The notes under the pieces: model-generated | What the model was told of the DNA's origin: nothing | Databases searched by the model: none | The model's input: only the letters and a program-made list of their open reading frames with translations | Translations under genes and position numbers: made by a program | In this document: one piece after another, positions 1 through 9,232 of the stretch | Layout of the letters: the number at the start of each line of letters is the position of its first letter | Position numbering within the stretch: position 1 is the stretch's first letter | From: Collinsella sp. AF08-23 | Lineage (GTDB): Bacteria; Actinomycetota; Coriobacteriia; Coriobacteriales; Coriobacteriaceae | Reading direction: 5' to 3' | Assembly (NCBI RefSeq): GCF_003479805.1 | Contig: NZ_QUHV01000003.1 | Location: 1-64,000, forward strand | Length of the DNA stretch: 64,000 nucleotides

Positions 1-78
1 CGGAGGCCCCGGTCTCCAAGATTTCTGCCGCACGCCCAAATCGCGAAGTTTTTGCTACTTGTGCTACCGTTTGCCCTC

Positions 79-133
79 GCGCCCCCGGTCGCGTAATCGA
101 ACACACTGTGTGCCTTCCACGAGCCGGGGGCGC
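79..133. terminator. GC-rich inverted repeat upstream of dnaE
   Basis: Arms GCGCCCCCGG (79-88) and CCGGGGGCGC (124-133) are separated by about 35 bases. They could form a hairpin ending the transcript of whatever gene lies left of the window. No T-run follows, so a role as a rho-independent terminator is uncertain. The rest of 1-235 shows no supported gene. Confidence 0.35.
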
Positions 134-235
134 ACATGCGTTCTGTCCGCTCGCTCGGTTAGAATCAATAGCGTTCGAAATGGGGTCGAAGGGCCTCGAG
201 GATATTCTCAGCACATCAGTTAGGAGCCATAGCAC

Positions 236-3200
236 ATGGCATTCGTCCACCTGCACAACCATACCGTCTACTCCATGCTCGACGGCGCGACGCGCATCGG
301 CGACATGGTCAAGCGCGCGGTCGATCTTGGCATGCCCGCCGTGGCAATCACCGATCACGGCTACATGTACGGCGTCCCCGAGCTCGGCCTCGCCTGCGAC
401 GCCATTAACCACGGCACGCCTGAGTACAAGGTATGGAGCAAGGACAAGTCGTTCCTCGAGAAGGGCCGCCGCGACGAGCTCGAGTGCCCCGACTCCGAGA
501 AAGATCCGCGCGGGTACGAGCAGCATATGAAGGACCTCGCGATGTGGGATGCCCAGGGCAACATCGATGAGCTCAAGCCACCGCTGGTCATCAAGCCCAT
601 CTTTGGCTGCGAGGTCTATTTCACCCCCGACGAGACGCTCGCGCGCGACCGCAAGCCCGAGCTCTACCACATGGTGCTCTTCGCACAGAACGAAACGGGC
701 TACGTCAACCTCATGCAGACGGTCTCCGAGGCCGCCGTGCAGGGTTTTTACTATAAGCCGCGTGTGACGTTGGACAATCTGCGCCGCCACCGCGAGGGCC
801 TCATCGCGAGCTCGGCGTGCATCGCGGGCATCATCCCCAAGTGCATCGACCGCGGCGAGATGGACAAGGCGATCGAGTGGGCGGAGACCTTCCGCGACAC
901 CTTCGAGCCGGGCAATTTCTACATCGAGATCCAGGAGCACGGCATTACCACCGACTCCGGCATCACCGACGAGGAGCTCTCCAAGACCCTTATCGAGATC
1001 GCCCGCCAGGTGGGCGTCAAGGTCATCGCCACCAACGACTTCCATTACCTCACGCGTGACGACGCGCCGGTCCAGGACGTGGTCATGTGCATCGGCACGA
1101 ACTCCAAGATCGACGACCCCAACCGCATCCGCATGGAGGGCTCCGAGTTCTACATGAAGACCGAGGAGGAGATGCGCGCGCTGTTCCCCTATTGCCCCGA
1201 GGCGTGCGACAACACCCTCGAGATCGCGGAGAAGTGCAACGTCGAGCTCGACTGGGACAGCATCATCTTGCCGAACTACCCGCTGCTCGATCCCGGCGAG
1301 ACCCATGAGAGCCAGTTCCGTCGCGAGTGCGAGGAGGGTCTGGCCAAGCGCTACGGCGACGATTGGGATGGCAAGGAGATCGGCGGCGTTGACATCCGCG
1401 AGCGCTTCGAATTTGAATACAAAGTCATCTGCGAGAAAGGTTTCGCCGCCTACTTCCTCATCGTGGCAGAATACGTGCGCTGGGCAAAGCAAAACGGCAT
1501 CGGCGTGGGTCCGGGCCGTGGCTCGGCAGCCGGCGCGCTCGTCGCCTACGCCATGGACATCACCACCTTCGACCCGCTATCGAACGGCCTCATGTTCGAG
1601 AGGTTCCTCTCTCCCGAACGAACTGAGATGCCCGATATCGATATGGACTTCGACGATGAGCGAAGGCTCGAGGTAATCGAGCACGTTCGCCAGCTCTACG
1701 GTCCCGAGAAGGTCACCCACGTCATCACGTACTCGACCATCAAGGCAAAGCAGGCCATCAACGACGCTGCGCGCGTGCTCGACTACCCGGTCTATATGGG
1801 CCAACGCCTGTCCAAGATGGTGTCGAGCGATCCCGGCGTCAAGCTCAAGCAGGTGCTTGAGAAGCAACCTGGCAAAGAGGACCTGTACAGCCCGGATTTC
1901 GTCGAGGCGTATCAGAAGGACGAGGACGCCCGCCGCATCATCGACACGGCGCTGTCCATCGAGGGCCTCACGCGCGGCGAGGGCGTTCATGCATGCGCGG
2001 TGCTCATCTGCCGCGACGCGGTGAACGAGCACGTGCCCACCAAGCTCGATACCAAGGGCGGTGTGGAGATCACCCAGTACGAGGGCCATACGGTTGCGGA
2101 TATGGGCCTGCTCAAGATGGACTTCCTGGGCCTGCGCACCCTCACGGTCATCTCCAAGGCCAAGGCCAACATCAAGAAGAACTTCGGCATCGACATCGAC
2201 GTGGACGCCATTCCCTTCGACGACCCCAAGATCTTCGAGCTCATGTGCGCGGGCCGCACCGCCGGCGTGTTCCAGGTCGAGTCCGCGGGCATGACCGCGA
2301 CCATCAAGAACATGAAGCCGACCGAGTACAAGCACGTGGTCGCTCTAATCGCCCTGTACCGCCCGGGCCCTCTGGGCGCGGGCATGGTCGCGAGCTACAT
2401 CAACCGCATGAACGGCAAGGAGGCGGCGGTCTCCTACGACCCTCGCCTTGACGGCATCTTGGGCGAGACCTACGGCACGATGGTCTACCAGGAGCAGGTC
2501 ATGCTCATCTCGGTCGAGATGTGCGGCTTCTCCAAGGGCGAGAGTGACTCCCGTATCCGTAAACCCGTGGCCAAAAAGAAGATCAAGATGCTCACCGACC
2601 AGGTGTTCAAGTGGTCCGATGGCGAGGAGGAGACCATCTACGACCACTGGATGAACGGCGCGGTGCGCAACGATTACAAACGAGAGACAGCCCAAAAGAT
2701 CTGGGACGACGTCCTTGAGTTCGCGTCCTACGCGTTCAACAAGTCCCACTCCGCGGGCTATGCCATCCTCGTCATGCAAACCGCCTGGCTCAAGGCCCAT
2801 TACCCCAACGAGTACATGGCGGCGGTGCTCACCTCCTACACCGGCAAGACCGACAAGATTGTGCATTACGTCTCGGCGTGTCGCCACGACGGCATCGCGG
2901 TCCTGCCTCCGGACATCAACGAATCCGGCACCGAGTTCACGGCGACCGCCGAGGGAGTGCGCTTTGGCCTCGCGGGCATCCGCGGCGTGGGCGAGGGTGT
3001 GACCGAGGCGATCATCGCCGAGCGCGAGAAGGGTGGGCCCTTCAAAAACTTGCACGACTTCGTGGAACGCGTGGATTCGAGTCAGGCGAATCGCCGCGTG
3101 ATCGAGGCCCTCATCAAGGGTGGTGCCTTCGATTCGACGGGGTATCCGCGTCGTCAGCTCATGCACTTCGTCGATCGCGAGAACCCCGAGAACATCATCG

Positions 3201-4039
3201 ACGCCGCGGTGAAGCGCCAAAAGGACCGCGCGGCGGGTCAGACGTCGCTGTTCGATGTCTTCGGTGACGTCGAGGGGTCGGGCTTTGAGGTCATCGTCCC
3301 CGAGCCCGACGGGCAGGAGTGGGACCGCCACATGAAGCTCTCTTTCGAGAGGGAAGTCTTGGGCATTTACGTCTCCGACCATCCGTTGCGCCCGTACGAG
3401 TACGCGTTGGCGAAGGCGCGCGAGTTCACCCTTTCGCAGATCGACACGGGTTTTGAGACCATGGGCCCCACGGGCAACGCCGTGAACCAGGAGATTCCCG
3501 AGGGTAAAGCGTACTGGTGGGCGGGCATGGTGTCGAGCGTGGGCAAGCGTGTGACCAAGAACGGCGACCCCATGGCGATTGTTCAGCTCGAGGACATGGA
3601 GGGTGAGGCGACGGTCGTCATCTTCCCCAAGACGTACAAGCAATGCGAAGGGTATCTCTACGGCGAGGTGGACCCTGAGACGGGAGCGCAGCTCTCCGAC
3701 GCCTTCATTCGTGTGAAGGGTAAGCTCGAGCGCTCCGACCGCGGCGATCAAATCATCGCGCAGGAGATCGAGCCGCTCGTGCTGAACGACGAGAGCAATC
3801 GCCCCAAGGTGTTCGAGATCATGATTCCGAGTGCCCGGTTCTCGCAGTCCAACATGGCGCGTTTGGCGACAGTGCTGAGCACCAATCCCGGTGGAGACCG
3901 CGTCGAGCTCTTCATCGAGCAGGGCGACGGGCAGACCATGCGGGCCGAGATTCCCACGCGAGTCAATGCGCGCTCGATTCCGCTTATTGCCGAGGTCAAG
4001 GGCATCGTGGGCAACAAGGGCCGCGTAACGGTGATCTAG
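236..4039 (+). CDS. dnaE: DNA polymerase III subunit alpha
   Basis: This is the replicative DNA polymerase catalytic subunit, 1267 residues, close to the usual DnaE length. An N-terminal PHP domain opens with the histidine cluster HLHNHTVYSMLDG (residues 4-16). The C-family polymerase core carries the metal-binding motif PDIDMDF at about residues 466-472. The tandem helix-hairpin-helix region and a C-terminal OB fold (about 1000-1150) follow. The start is supported by AGGAG nine bases upstream of the ATG. It stands alone, with a large palindromic repeat element directly after its stop codon that may end the transcript. Identification by sequence motif and length is very secure. Confidence 0.97.
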   Translation: MAFVHLHNHTVYSMLDGATRIGDMVKRAVDLGMPAVAITDHGYMYGVPELGLACDAINHGTPEYKVWSKDKSFLEKGRRDELECPDSEKDPRGYEQHMKDLAMWDAQGNIDELKPPLVIKPIFGCEVYFTPDETLARDRKPELYHMVLFAQNETGYVNLMQTVSEAAVQGFYYKPRVTLDNLRRHREGLIASSACIAGIIPKCIDRGEMDKAIEWAETFRDTFEPGNFYIEIQEHGITTDSGITDEELSKTLIEIARQVGVKVIATNDFHYLTRDDAPVQDVVMCIGTNSKIDDPNRIRMEGSEFYMKTEEEMRALFPYCPEACDNTLEIAEKCNVELDWDSIILPNYPLLDPGETHESQFRRECEEGLAKRYGDDWDGKEIGGVDIRERFEFEYKVICEKGFAAYFLIVAEYVRWAKQNGIGVGPGRGSAAGALVAYAMDITTFDPLSNGLMFERFLSPERTEMPDIDMDFDDERRLEVIEHVRQLYGPEKVTHVITYSTIKAKQAINDAARVLDYPVYMGQRLSKMVSSDPGVKLKQVLEKQPGKEDLYSPDFVEAYQKDEDARRIIDTALSIEGLTRGEGVHACAVLICRDAVNEHVPTKLDTKGGVEITQYEGHTVADMGLLKMDFLGLRTLTVISKAKANIKKNFGIDIDVDAIPFDDPKIFELMCAGRTAGVFQVESAGMTATIKNMKPTEYKHVVALIALYRPGPLGAGMVASYINRMNGKEAAVSYDPRLDGILGETYGTMVYQEQVMLISVEMCGFSKGESDSRIRKPVAKKKIKMLTDQVFKWSDGEEETIYDHWMNGAVRNDYKRETAQKIWDDVLEFASYAFNKSHSAGYAILVMQTAWLKAHYPNEYMAAVLTSYTGKTDKIVHYVSACRHDGIAVLPPDINESGTEFTATAEGVRFGLAGIRGVGEGVTEAIIAEREKGGPFKNLHDFVERVDSSQANRRVIEALIKGGAFDSTGYPRRQLMHFVDRENPENIIDAAVKRQKDRAAGQTSLFDVFGDVEGSGFEVIVPEPDGQEWDRHMKLSFEREVLGIYVSDHPLRPYEYALAKAREFTLSQIDTGFETMGPTGNAVNQEIPEGKAYWWAGMVSSVGKRVTKNGDPMAIVQLEDMEGEATVVIFPKTYKQCEGYLYGEVDPETGAQLSDAFIRVKGKLERSDRGDQIIAQEIEPLVLNDESNRPKVFEIMIPSARFSQSNMARLATVLSTNPGGDRVELFIEQGDGQTMRAEIPTRVNARSIPLIAEVKGIVGNKGRVTVI

Positions 4040-4047
4040 TCCCAGCC

Positions 4048-4183
4048 GCCGCCGGAGTCCGCGAGCGCCCGGCTCTTATCCGGCGCTCGGGCAGTCCTGC
4101 GCAAGACGGAGCGTCCACTGGACGCTCCTTTGCGTGCGGAACTCGCGGCGGACAAGAGCCGGGCGCTCGCGGACTCCGGCGGC
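4048..4183. repeat. Composite palindromic intergenic element, copy A
   Basis: Outer arms of 35 bases (4048-4082 and 4149-4183) are reverse complements with one mismatch. They enclose a core with GCTCGGGCAGTCCTGC (4085-4100), a small palindrome GAGCGTCCACTGGACGCTC, and GTGCGGAACTCGC (4134-4146). The same core, between unrelated outer arms, recurs at 15974-16034 and 57598-57660. It sits just after dnaE and could act as a strong transcript-ending hairpin. Confidence 0.75.
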
Positions 4184-4343
4184 CTGCGCTTTCGATGCGT
4201 TCGCACCTCTATTCTGAGTTGATTGTCCCGGGGGTGCGGGACGATATGCCCCGCACTCACGGGACGACGCGTTACGTTGGAGCATATTTGGGCATACTAT
4301 CCTTTGATTGCATCTGCAACGAAGTCTGAAAGGATCTACTGAT

Positions 4344-4709
4344 ATGGCAACGTTTTTCAAGAATGATGAGACGGGCAAGTTCCTCGCCGCCATCGATGCC
4401 GACATGGTCGCGCCCGCGGGGTATGCCGAGGTCGTCGCGAACTCGGTGGACGCCGCCACTGAGAAGCACGTCCCTGTAATCGATGTGCAGCGTGAGGGCC
4501 ATGTCCTTAACGTGACCGTGGGCGAGGTCGAGCATCCCATGGAGGCCGAGCACTACATCGAGTGGATTGCGCTCGAGGCCGCCGGTCGCTTGGAGGTTCA
4601 CTACCTCAAGCCCGGCCAGGCTCCCACCACCTTCTTCGCCGGCGGGGCCAAGACCGGTATCGCTTACGCCTATTGCAACCTTCACGGCCTGTGGAAGGCC
4701 GAGTTCTAA
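4344..4709 (+). CDS. Superoxide reductase (desulfoferrodoxin family, 1Fe type)
   Basis: This protein probably reduces superoxide to hydrogen peroxide in the cytoplasm without releasing oxygen, a typical anaerobe defence. The 121-residue protein carries the non-haem iron ligands: EKHVP (His), HPMEAEHYIEWI (two His) and CNLHGLW (Cys and His) near the C terminus. The N terminus (MATFFKNDETGKFL) lacks the cysteine cluster of the desulforedoxin domain, so it is neelaredoxin-like with only the catalytic centre. The start was chosen at 4344 because GAAAGG lies about ten bases upstream; a longer frame to 4308 has no ribosome site. It is monocistronic. Confidence 0.88.
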   Translation: MATFFKNDETGKFLAAIDADMVAPAGYAEVVANSVDAATEKHVPVIDVQREGHVLNVTVGEVEHPMEAEHYIEWIALEAAGRLEVHYLKPGQAPTTFFAGGAKTGIAYAYCNLHGLWKAEF

Positions 4710-4735
4710 GGACTCGCTCTCTTAGTCGTCAGTCT

Positions 4736-4803
4736 GATGCAGGGGCCTGGCCCTCATGGTGCATCGCCGTCCGTCGGATGGGGGCACTGTGGGGGCCAGG
4801 TCC
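4736..4803. terminator. Nested hairpins after the superoxide reductase gene
   Basis: GATGCA (4736-4741) pairs with TGCATC (4760-4765). A longer-range pairing joins GGGCCTGGCCC with GGGGGCCAGG ending near 4801, followed by TCCTTTG. This may be a transcription end for the upstream gene. Confidence 0.4.
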
Positions 4804-4905
4804 TTTGTCGTGCGGCTGCGAACTTCCAAGAGGGTATACTCGGTTGCATGCAATGTCCCGACACGCAGTCGGGGAACTCACGAACAAGAAAGATGGATTT
4901 CGCAG

Positions 4906-6873
4906 ATGAAACTCGCACTTGCGCAGATACACGCTCGTCTCGGCGACTTGGATGGCATCTGCGCGCGCGTTGAGCAACAGCTCGCCATCGCCCATGAGGC
5001 GGGCGCGGACCTGCTCTGCCTGCCTTCGCCGCTCTTTTGCGGCGTCACGCCTGGCACACTCGTCGAGAGCGCTGACTTCGAGCACGATCTGCTATGCGTC
5101 CTGCAACGCCTCGCCCGCGTCGCCGACGACTTGGGAATGGCGTGCCTGGCGCCCGCCGTTCTCGCACTCGAGTCGGGTCAGCTGTTCGAGATTTTCATGC
5201 TGAGGAAGGGCCGCGTCGTTCCCTTGCGCCTCACGATGGTACGGCATCAGGAGATTCTGCCCGTATCGCCATGGAGCCCCCCGATCTTCGAAGTTGCCGG
5301 CACGAGGATAGCTGCCACCTTCGATGCCGCGCGCGACCTCGATTCCATTCCAAACGGGTGCGATATGGTCATCTTCTTCCCGGTGAATGGCTTTGACATG
5401 ACCGATCCATCTACCACGGCCGTCGCCTCGGTGTCGCAGGGCGGTTTTCGTTCCGAGGTCGAGCGGGCGGGTGTTTGGTTCGCCTGCATGGAGCCCTTGG
5501 GTGGCTATGATGACGCCGTGTACACAGGCGGTTCCTTCGTCATGGATGACGGTGGCCGTGTGGTCGCGCAGGCCCCCTGTTTTGAGGAGGCCCTCCTTGT
5601 CCAGGAGGTGCGGCGCGGGGTGATGGTGGATGCGGTGGCACTGCACGATTTACCCATGTACCGCCGGGAGATCTGGTTGTGGGAGGCCCTTCGCCTGCAT
5701 GTGCGCGACGCCGTCGCCGCCCATGGGTTTGGACGCGTGATCGTGCCCCTTACCGGCGATCTTCCGAATAGCCTGCTCGCCGTTTTGGCGGTCGATGCGC
5801 TGGGGCCGCGCAACGTCCTCGGCTTGCTTGTTGGCCATGAAGACGCCCTGACCTCTGCACAGGAGGTGGCCGAAGCCGAGCGCTCTGCCCTTGCGCGCGA
5901 GGTCGCCACGGGACTCCACATGCGCCTTCTCGAACGGACCGCCCCGAGCGCGACGCTTCTTGTCGATCGTGACGTTCCGGCTCCTGACGACTCGGGCATG
6001 CGCCGCGGCATCGACGCCCTTTTGTTGGCGGATACGGCCCGTGAGCTCTCTGCCCTCGTGCTCGCTCCCTTCACCAAGACCGATTACGCCCTGCGCGCGA
6101 ACACGCTCGCAACGCTTCAACCATGTTGCCTCGCGCCTTTTGGCGACGTATATCTCTCCGCGCTCGAGTGGGTTGCCAAATTCCATGCGCGGGTCTCATC
6201 TGCACTTCCCAATCGGCTGATGGGATCCGAGGCGGTCTCCCATGTCCAAGCCACGATTGTGCGCGACGCGATTGGCCAGCTCAACATAGACGAGGCACTT
6301 GATCAGCGTGCCCGGCATCTGCTGGAGTCGATCGATTCGGCTCAAATCGACGCGACGCTCGAGGCGCACGTCGATCGCAACGCGGCCATCGATGCCCTGC
6401 CCCTCTCGACGATTTCTCCCGAGGCATCCGCTCTGCTGCTTATGCTTGTGCGCCACAATGAATCCGGTCGCCGGATGCTGCCACCTGCGCCCATCGTCTC
6501 GGCACGTGGGTTCACCGAACGACTTTGGCCTGTGCAGCTTGCCTGGTCCGACATGGGTACGCGTGGTGAGGAGCGCCTGCGCGCCTCAGATTTTGCCGAA
6601 GCGGAGTACCGTCGTATGGAGCGGAAGGGCTCGGAGCGCAGCGAGCAGGCGCGTGGCGAGATTTTCGGAATGCTCGGCGAGATGTTGGGGCTCACGCCCG
6701 AGCAACAGGCAGAGCTCATGAGTGAGGAAAGCCAGGAGCGCATGCGCGAAGAGCTGCGTGAAATGGAGGGCAATCTGCGCGAGCTGTTCCGACGCATGGC
6801 GGAATCTGGAGAGGGCTCCGAAGGGCCCGGCGCGTCACCCACCAGCGGGTTCAGCTTCTTCTCCTTGAACTGA
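4906..6873 (+). CDS. Catalytically degenerate NAD-synthetase-like protein (nitrilase plus PP-loop domains)
   Basis: The 655-residue layout matches glutamine-dependent NAD synthetase: a nitrilase-like half starting MKLALAQIHARLGDLDG and an ATP-PP-loop half. All key residues seem to be lost. The nitrilase Glu position reads LCLPSPLFCG instead of FPEL, the Cys position reads IAATFDA instead of ICED, and the PP-loop SGGxDS reads LTGDLPNS at about residue 282. A charged C-terminal helix (about 570-640) follows. It is probably not an active synthetase and may be regulatory or structural. The start at 4906 begins the nitrilase fold; an upstream extension to 4756 has no family similarity. The usual NadE would have to be elsewhere. 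Confidence 0.65.
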   Translation: MKLALAQIHARLGDLDGICARVEQQLAIAHEAGADLLCLPSPLFCGVTPGTLVESADFEHDLLCVLQRLARVADDLGMACLAPAVLALESGQLFEIFMLRKGRVVPLRLTMVRHQEILPVSPWSPPIFEVAGTRIAATFDAARDLDSIPNGCDMVIFFPVNGFDMTDPSTTAVASVSQGGFRSEVERAGVWFACMEPLGGYDDAVYTGGSFVMDDGGRVVAQAPCFEEALLVQEVRRGVMVDAVALHDLPMYRREIWLWEALRLHVRDAVAAHGFGRVIVPLTGDLPNSLLAVLAVDALGPRNVLGLLVGHEDALTSAQEVAEAERSALAREVATGLHMRLLERTAPSATLLVDRDVPAPDDSGMRRGIDALLLADTARELSALVLAPFTKTDYALRANTLATLQPCCLAPFGDVYLSALEWVAKFHARVSSALPNRLMGSEAVSHVQATIVRDAIGQLNIDEALDQRARHLLESIDSAQIDATLEAHVDRNAAIDALPLSTISPEASALLLMLVRHNESGRRMLPPAPIVSARGFTERLWPVQLAWSDMGTRGEERLRASDFAEAEYRRMERKGSERSEQARGEIFGMLGEMLGLTPEQQAELMSEESQERMREELREMEGNLRELFRRMAESGEGSEGPGASPTSGFSFFSLN

Positions 6874-6920
6874 GGCTGCGCGAGTTTTTAGCGTACTGCC
6901 GTGTCTGCTCATGTTATAGT

Positions 6921-6934
6921 AGAACAAACGTTCG
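6921..6934. promoter_or_regulatory. LexA (SOS) box upstream of ruvC
   Basis: AGAACAAACGTTCG contains GAAC-N4-GTTC, the Gram-positive/actinobacterial LexA operator pattern. It lies directly after a possible -10 hexamer TATAGT (6915-6920) and 19 bases before the ruvC start. This suggests DNA-damage induction of ruvCAB. Confidence 0.7.
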
Positions 6935-6952
6935 AACAGCGGGAGGGGGCGC

Positions 6953-7477
6953 ATGGTCATCTTGGGGATCGATCCGGGCTTGGCGAATACCGGCTGGGGC
7001 ATCATCGAGGAGCGCCGAGGTGAGGTGCGGTGTCGTGCCTATGGCTGCATCGAGACCTCTTCCGGGTCGGATTTGGCAGCCCGCCTCCGTCGCATCGCCG
7101 ATGAGCTGACGGCCGTTGTCGACCGTTATCACCCCCAGCAGGCGGCTGTTGAGGGAATATACTTCGGGGCCAACGTCCGTTCCGCCATCCCGACCGCCCA
7201 TGCACGCGGTGCCGCCCTCGTGGCCTGCTCGCTTTGCGGGGTTGAGGTGGGGGAGTACACCCCTATGCAAATCAAACAGGCGGTGGTTGGCACCGGATCG
7301 GCAGATAAAGCCCAGGTGACCTACATGGTCCGTACGCTTTTGCACCTCGATCACGATCCCAAGCCCGATCACGCCGCCGATGCACTCGCGTGCGCCGTGT
7401 GCCATGCGCATCTGCAACGCACTCAAGTGCTGACCGGCGGCGTGTTCGCTCAACAGAAGGGAAACCCGTACGCATGA
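6953..7477 (+). CDS. ruvC: Holliday junction resolvase RuvC
   Basis: This endonuclease cuts Holliday junctions during recombinational repair, working with RuvAB. The 174 residues carry the RNase H-like catalytic acids: Asp in ILGIDPGLANTGWG (residues 3-16), Glu in VEGIYFG, and the Asp pair in KPDHAADALACA near residue 140. GGGAGGGGG lies just upstream of the start. It is the first gene of ruvC-ruvA-ruvB, and its stop overlaps the ruvA start (ATGA). The SOS box above implies LexA control. Confidence 0.96.
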   Translation: MVILGIDPGLANTGWGIIEERRGEVRCRAYGCIETSSGSDLAARLRRIADELTAVVDRYHPQQAAVEGIYFGANVRSAIPTAHARGAALVACSLCGVEVGEYTPMQIKQAVVGTGSADKAQVTYMVRTLLHLDHDPKPDHAADALACAVCHAHLQRTQVLTGGVFAQQKGNPYA

Positions 7478-8100
7478 TTTCTCAACTTCATGGCAGCGTG
7501 CTCGAGGCCACGCCGAGCATGGTCGTCATCGATGTCAACGGCGTGGGATTCGAGCTCGGCATCTCCGGCACGACCGCCGCGGCTCTGCCCGGGGTGGGCG
7601 GGGACGTTCGCCTGTACACGCGCATGGTCGTGCGCGAAGATTCCTGCACGCTCTTCGGCTTTGCCTCCAAGGACGAGCGGACGATGTTCGACAAGCTCGT
7701 CGCGGTGAGCGGCGTGGGCGCTAAGCTCGCGCTCGCCGTGCTCTCCAAATTCAGCGTCCCGCAGTTGTACACACTGGTCATGACCGAGGACGACAAGGGC
7801 ATGGCGACGGTGCCCGGCGTGGGGAAAAAGACCGCGCAACGACTGATTCTCGAGCTCAAGGGCGTGTTCTCCAAAGACCGTAGCCTCGCCGGCTCAGAGG
7901 CGCCCGGATCCGTCCCGCTTCCACTCGAGCTCGTCTCCCCGGCGGCTACTTCGCCCGTGGACGACGCCACCTCTGCACTTCTATCCATGGGCTTTACGCC
8001 TTCGGAAGTCTCCTTGGCGTTAGGCGGGTATGATGGCAGGGATATGCGCGTCGAGGATCTGCTGGCCGCGGCGCTCAAACGCCTTGGAATGGATGCATGA
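7474..8100 (+). CDS. ruvA: Holliday junction branch migration protein RuvA
   Basis: RuvA forms the tetramer that holds the Holliday junction and loads RuvB. The 208-residue protein has an N-terminal OB fold starting [20 protein letters not shown], two helix-hairpin-helix motifs ([13 protein letters not shown] and [13 protein letters not shown], about residues 78-125), and a C-terminal RuvB-binding helical domain after a flexible linker. The start at 7474 overlaps the ruvC stop as ATGA, and its own stop overlaps ruvB in the same way, so the three are translationally coupled. Confidence 0.96.
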   Translation: MISQLHGSVLEATPSMVVIDVNGVGFELGISGTTAAALPGVGGDVRLYTRMVVREDSCTLFGFASKDERTMFDKLVAVSGVGAKLALAVLSKFSVPQLYTLVMTEDDKGMATVPGVGKKTAQRLILELKGVFSKDRSLAGSEAPGSVPLPLELVSPAATSPVDDATSALLSMGFTPSEVSLALGGYDGRDMRVEDLLAAALKRLGMDA

Positions 8101-9167
8101 TGTGGGAAGTGGATGAATCGACCGATCTATGGGCCGACACGCCGGCGGCGCGGGGCTCCCATGGGGAGGGCGAGCGCTTCGTGACGGGTGAGCTCATCTC
8201 CGATGATCTCGATGTCGAGCGCAGCCTGCGTCCGCAGCGTCTCGATGACTATTGCGGGCAGGAGCACATCAAACAGAGCCTGAAGATCCTCATCGAGGCG
8301 GCTCAAACACGCGGTGAGAGTCTTGACCACGTGATATTCTCTGGACCCCCCGGCTTGGGAAAGACCACGTTGGCGGCGGTCGTCGCGAATGAGATGGGCG
8401 CGCAAATCAAAACGACTTCCGGTCCCGCCATCGCCCGTACGGGCGATCTTGCGGCGATCCTCACCAACCTGCAGCCGGGTGACGTGCTGTTTATCGACGA
8501 GATCCATCGCCTTAACCGTCAGGTCGAGGAGATCCTGTATCCGGCGATGGAGGATTTCTCCCTCGATATCGTGATTGGCAAAGGCCCGGCAGCTCGGTCC
8601 ATTCGTCTGGACATCCCGCATTTCACCCTCGTGGGCGCCACTACGCGTTCGGGCATGCTCACGGGTCCCCTTCGCGACCGTTTTGGCATTTCGTTCAGGC
8701 TCGATTACTACGGCATCGAGGATCTTGCCGATATCGTGTGTCGCTCCGCGTCCATCTTGTCCGTGGATATCGACCGTGAGTCCGCAAAGGAGATCGCCTC
8801 ACGCTCCCGCGGCACGCCGCGCTTGGCGAATCGCCTGCTCAAACGCGTGCGCGATTACGCTCAGGTGCGGGGAGGCGGGAGTATCGACTTGGCCATTGCG
8901 CAAGAGGCCATGGCGTTCTTCGAGATCGACGAGCTCGGTCTCGACTGGATGGACATCCGCATTCTCGAGATGCTCTGCAAAACGTTTCGCGGCCGTGCCG
9001 TGGGCCTGTCTACTTTGGCGAGCGCCACGGGAGAGGACGCCAACACGCTTGAGGACGTCTATGAGCCTTATCTGCTGCAATGCGGCCTGATTGTCCGCAC
9101 TCCGCAGGGACGCATGGCAACGCCCGTTGCCTTTGAGCATCTGGGCCTGGAGACGATTGCCTTGTGA
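8097..9167 (+). CDS. ruvB: Holliday junction branch migration helicase RuvB
   Basis: RuvB is the AAA+ motor for branch migration. Its 356 residues include Walker [12 protein letters not shown] (about 81-91), Walker B FIDEIHRL, sensor/arginine-finger region [18 protein letters not shown], and a C-terminal winged helix. An acidic N-terminal extension of about 40 residues precedes the conserved [14 protein letters not shown]. The start overlaps the ruvA stop (ATGA); a second ATG follows immediately. Confidence 0.96.
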   Translation: MMWEVDESTDLWADTPAARGSHGEGERFVTGELISDDLDVERSLRPQRLDDYCGQEHIKQSLKILIEAAQTRGESLDHVIFSGPPGLGKTTLAAVVANEMGAQIKTTSGPAIARTGDLAAILTNLQPGDVLFIDEIHRLNRQVEEILYPAMEDFSLDIVIGKGPAARSIRLDIPHFTLVGATTRSGMLTGPLRDRFGISFRLDYYGIEDLADIVCRSASILSVDIDRESAKEIASRSRGTPRLANRLLKRVRDYAQVRGGGSIDLAIAQEAMAFFEIDELGLDWMDIRILEMLCKTFRGRAVGLSTLASATGEDANTLEDVYEPYLLQCGLIVRTPQGRMATPVAFEHLGLETIAL

Positions 9168-9232
9168 CGCTTCTGAGCTTCATGCCCGTGCTATGCTGAA
9201 CAAGTTATTCCTCGTGCAGAAGGGACCTTGCC

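Noticed and set aside
2345..3751. 468-codon minus-strand frame within dnaE
   Set aside because: Antisense shadow; the plus strand carries the clear DnaE motifs.
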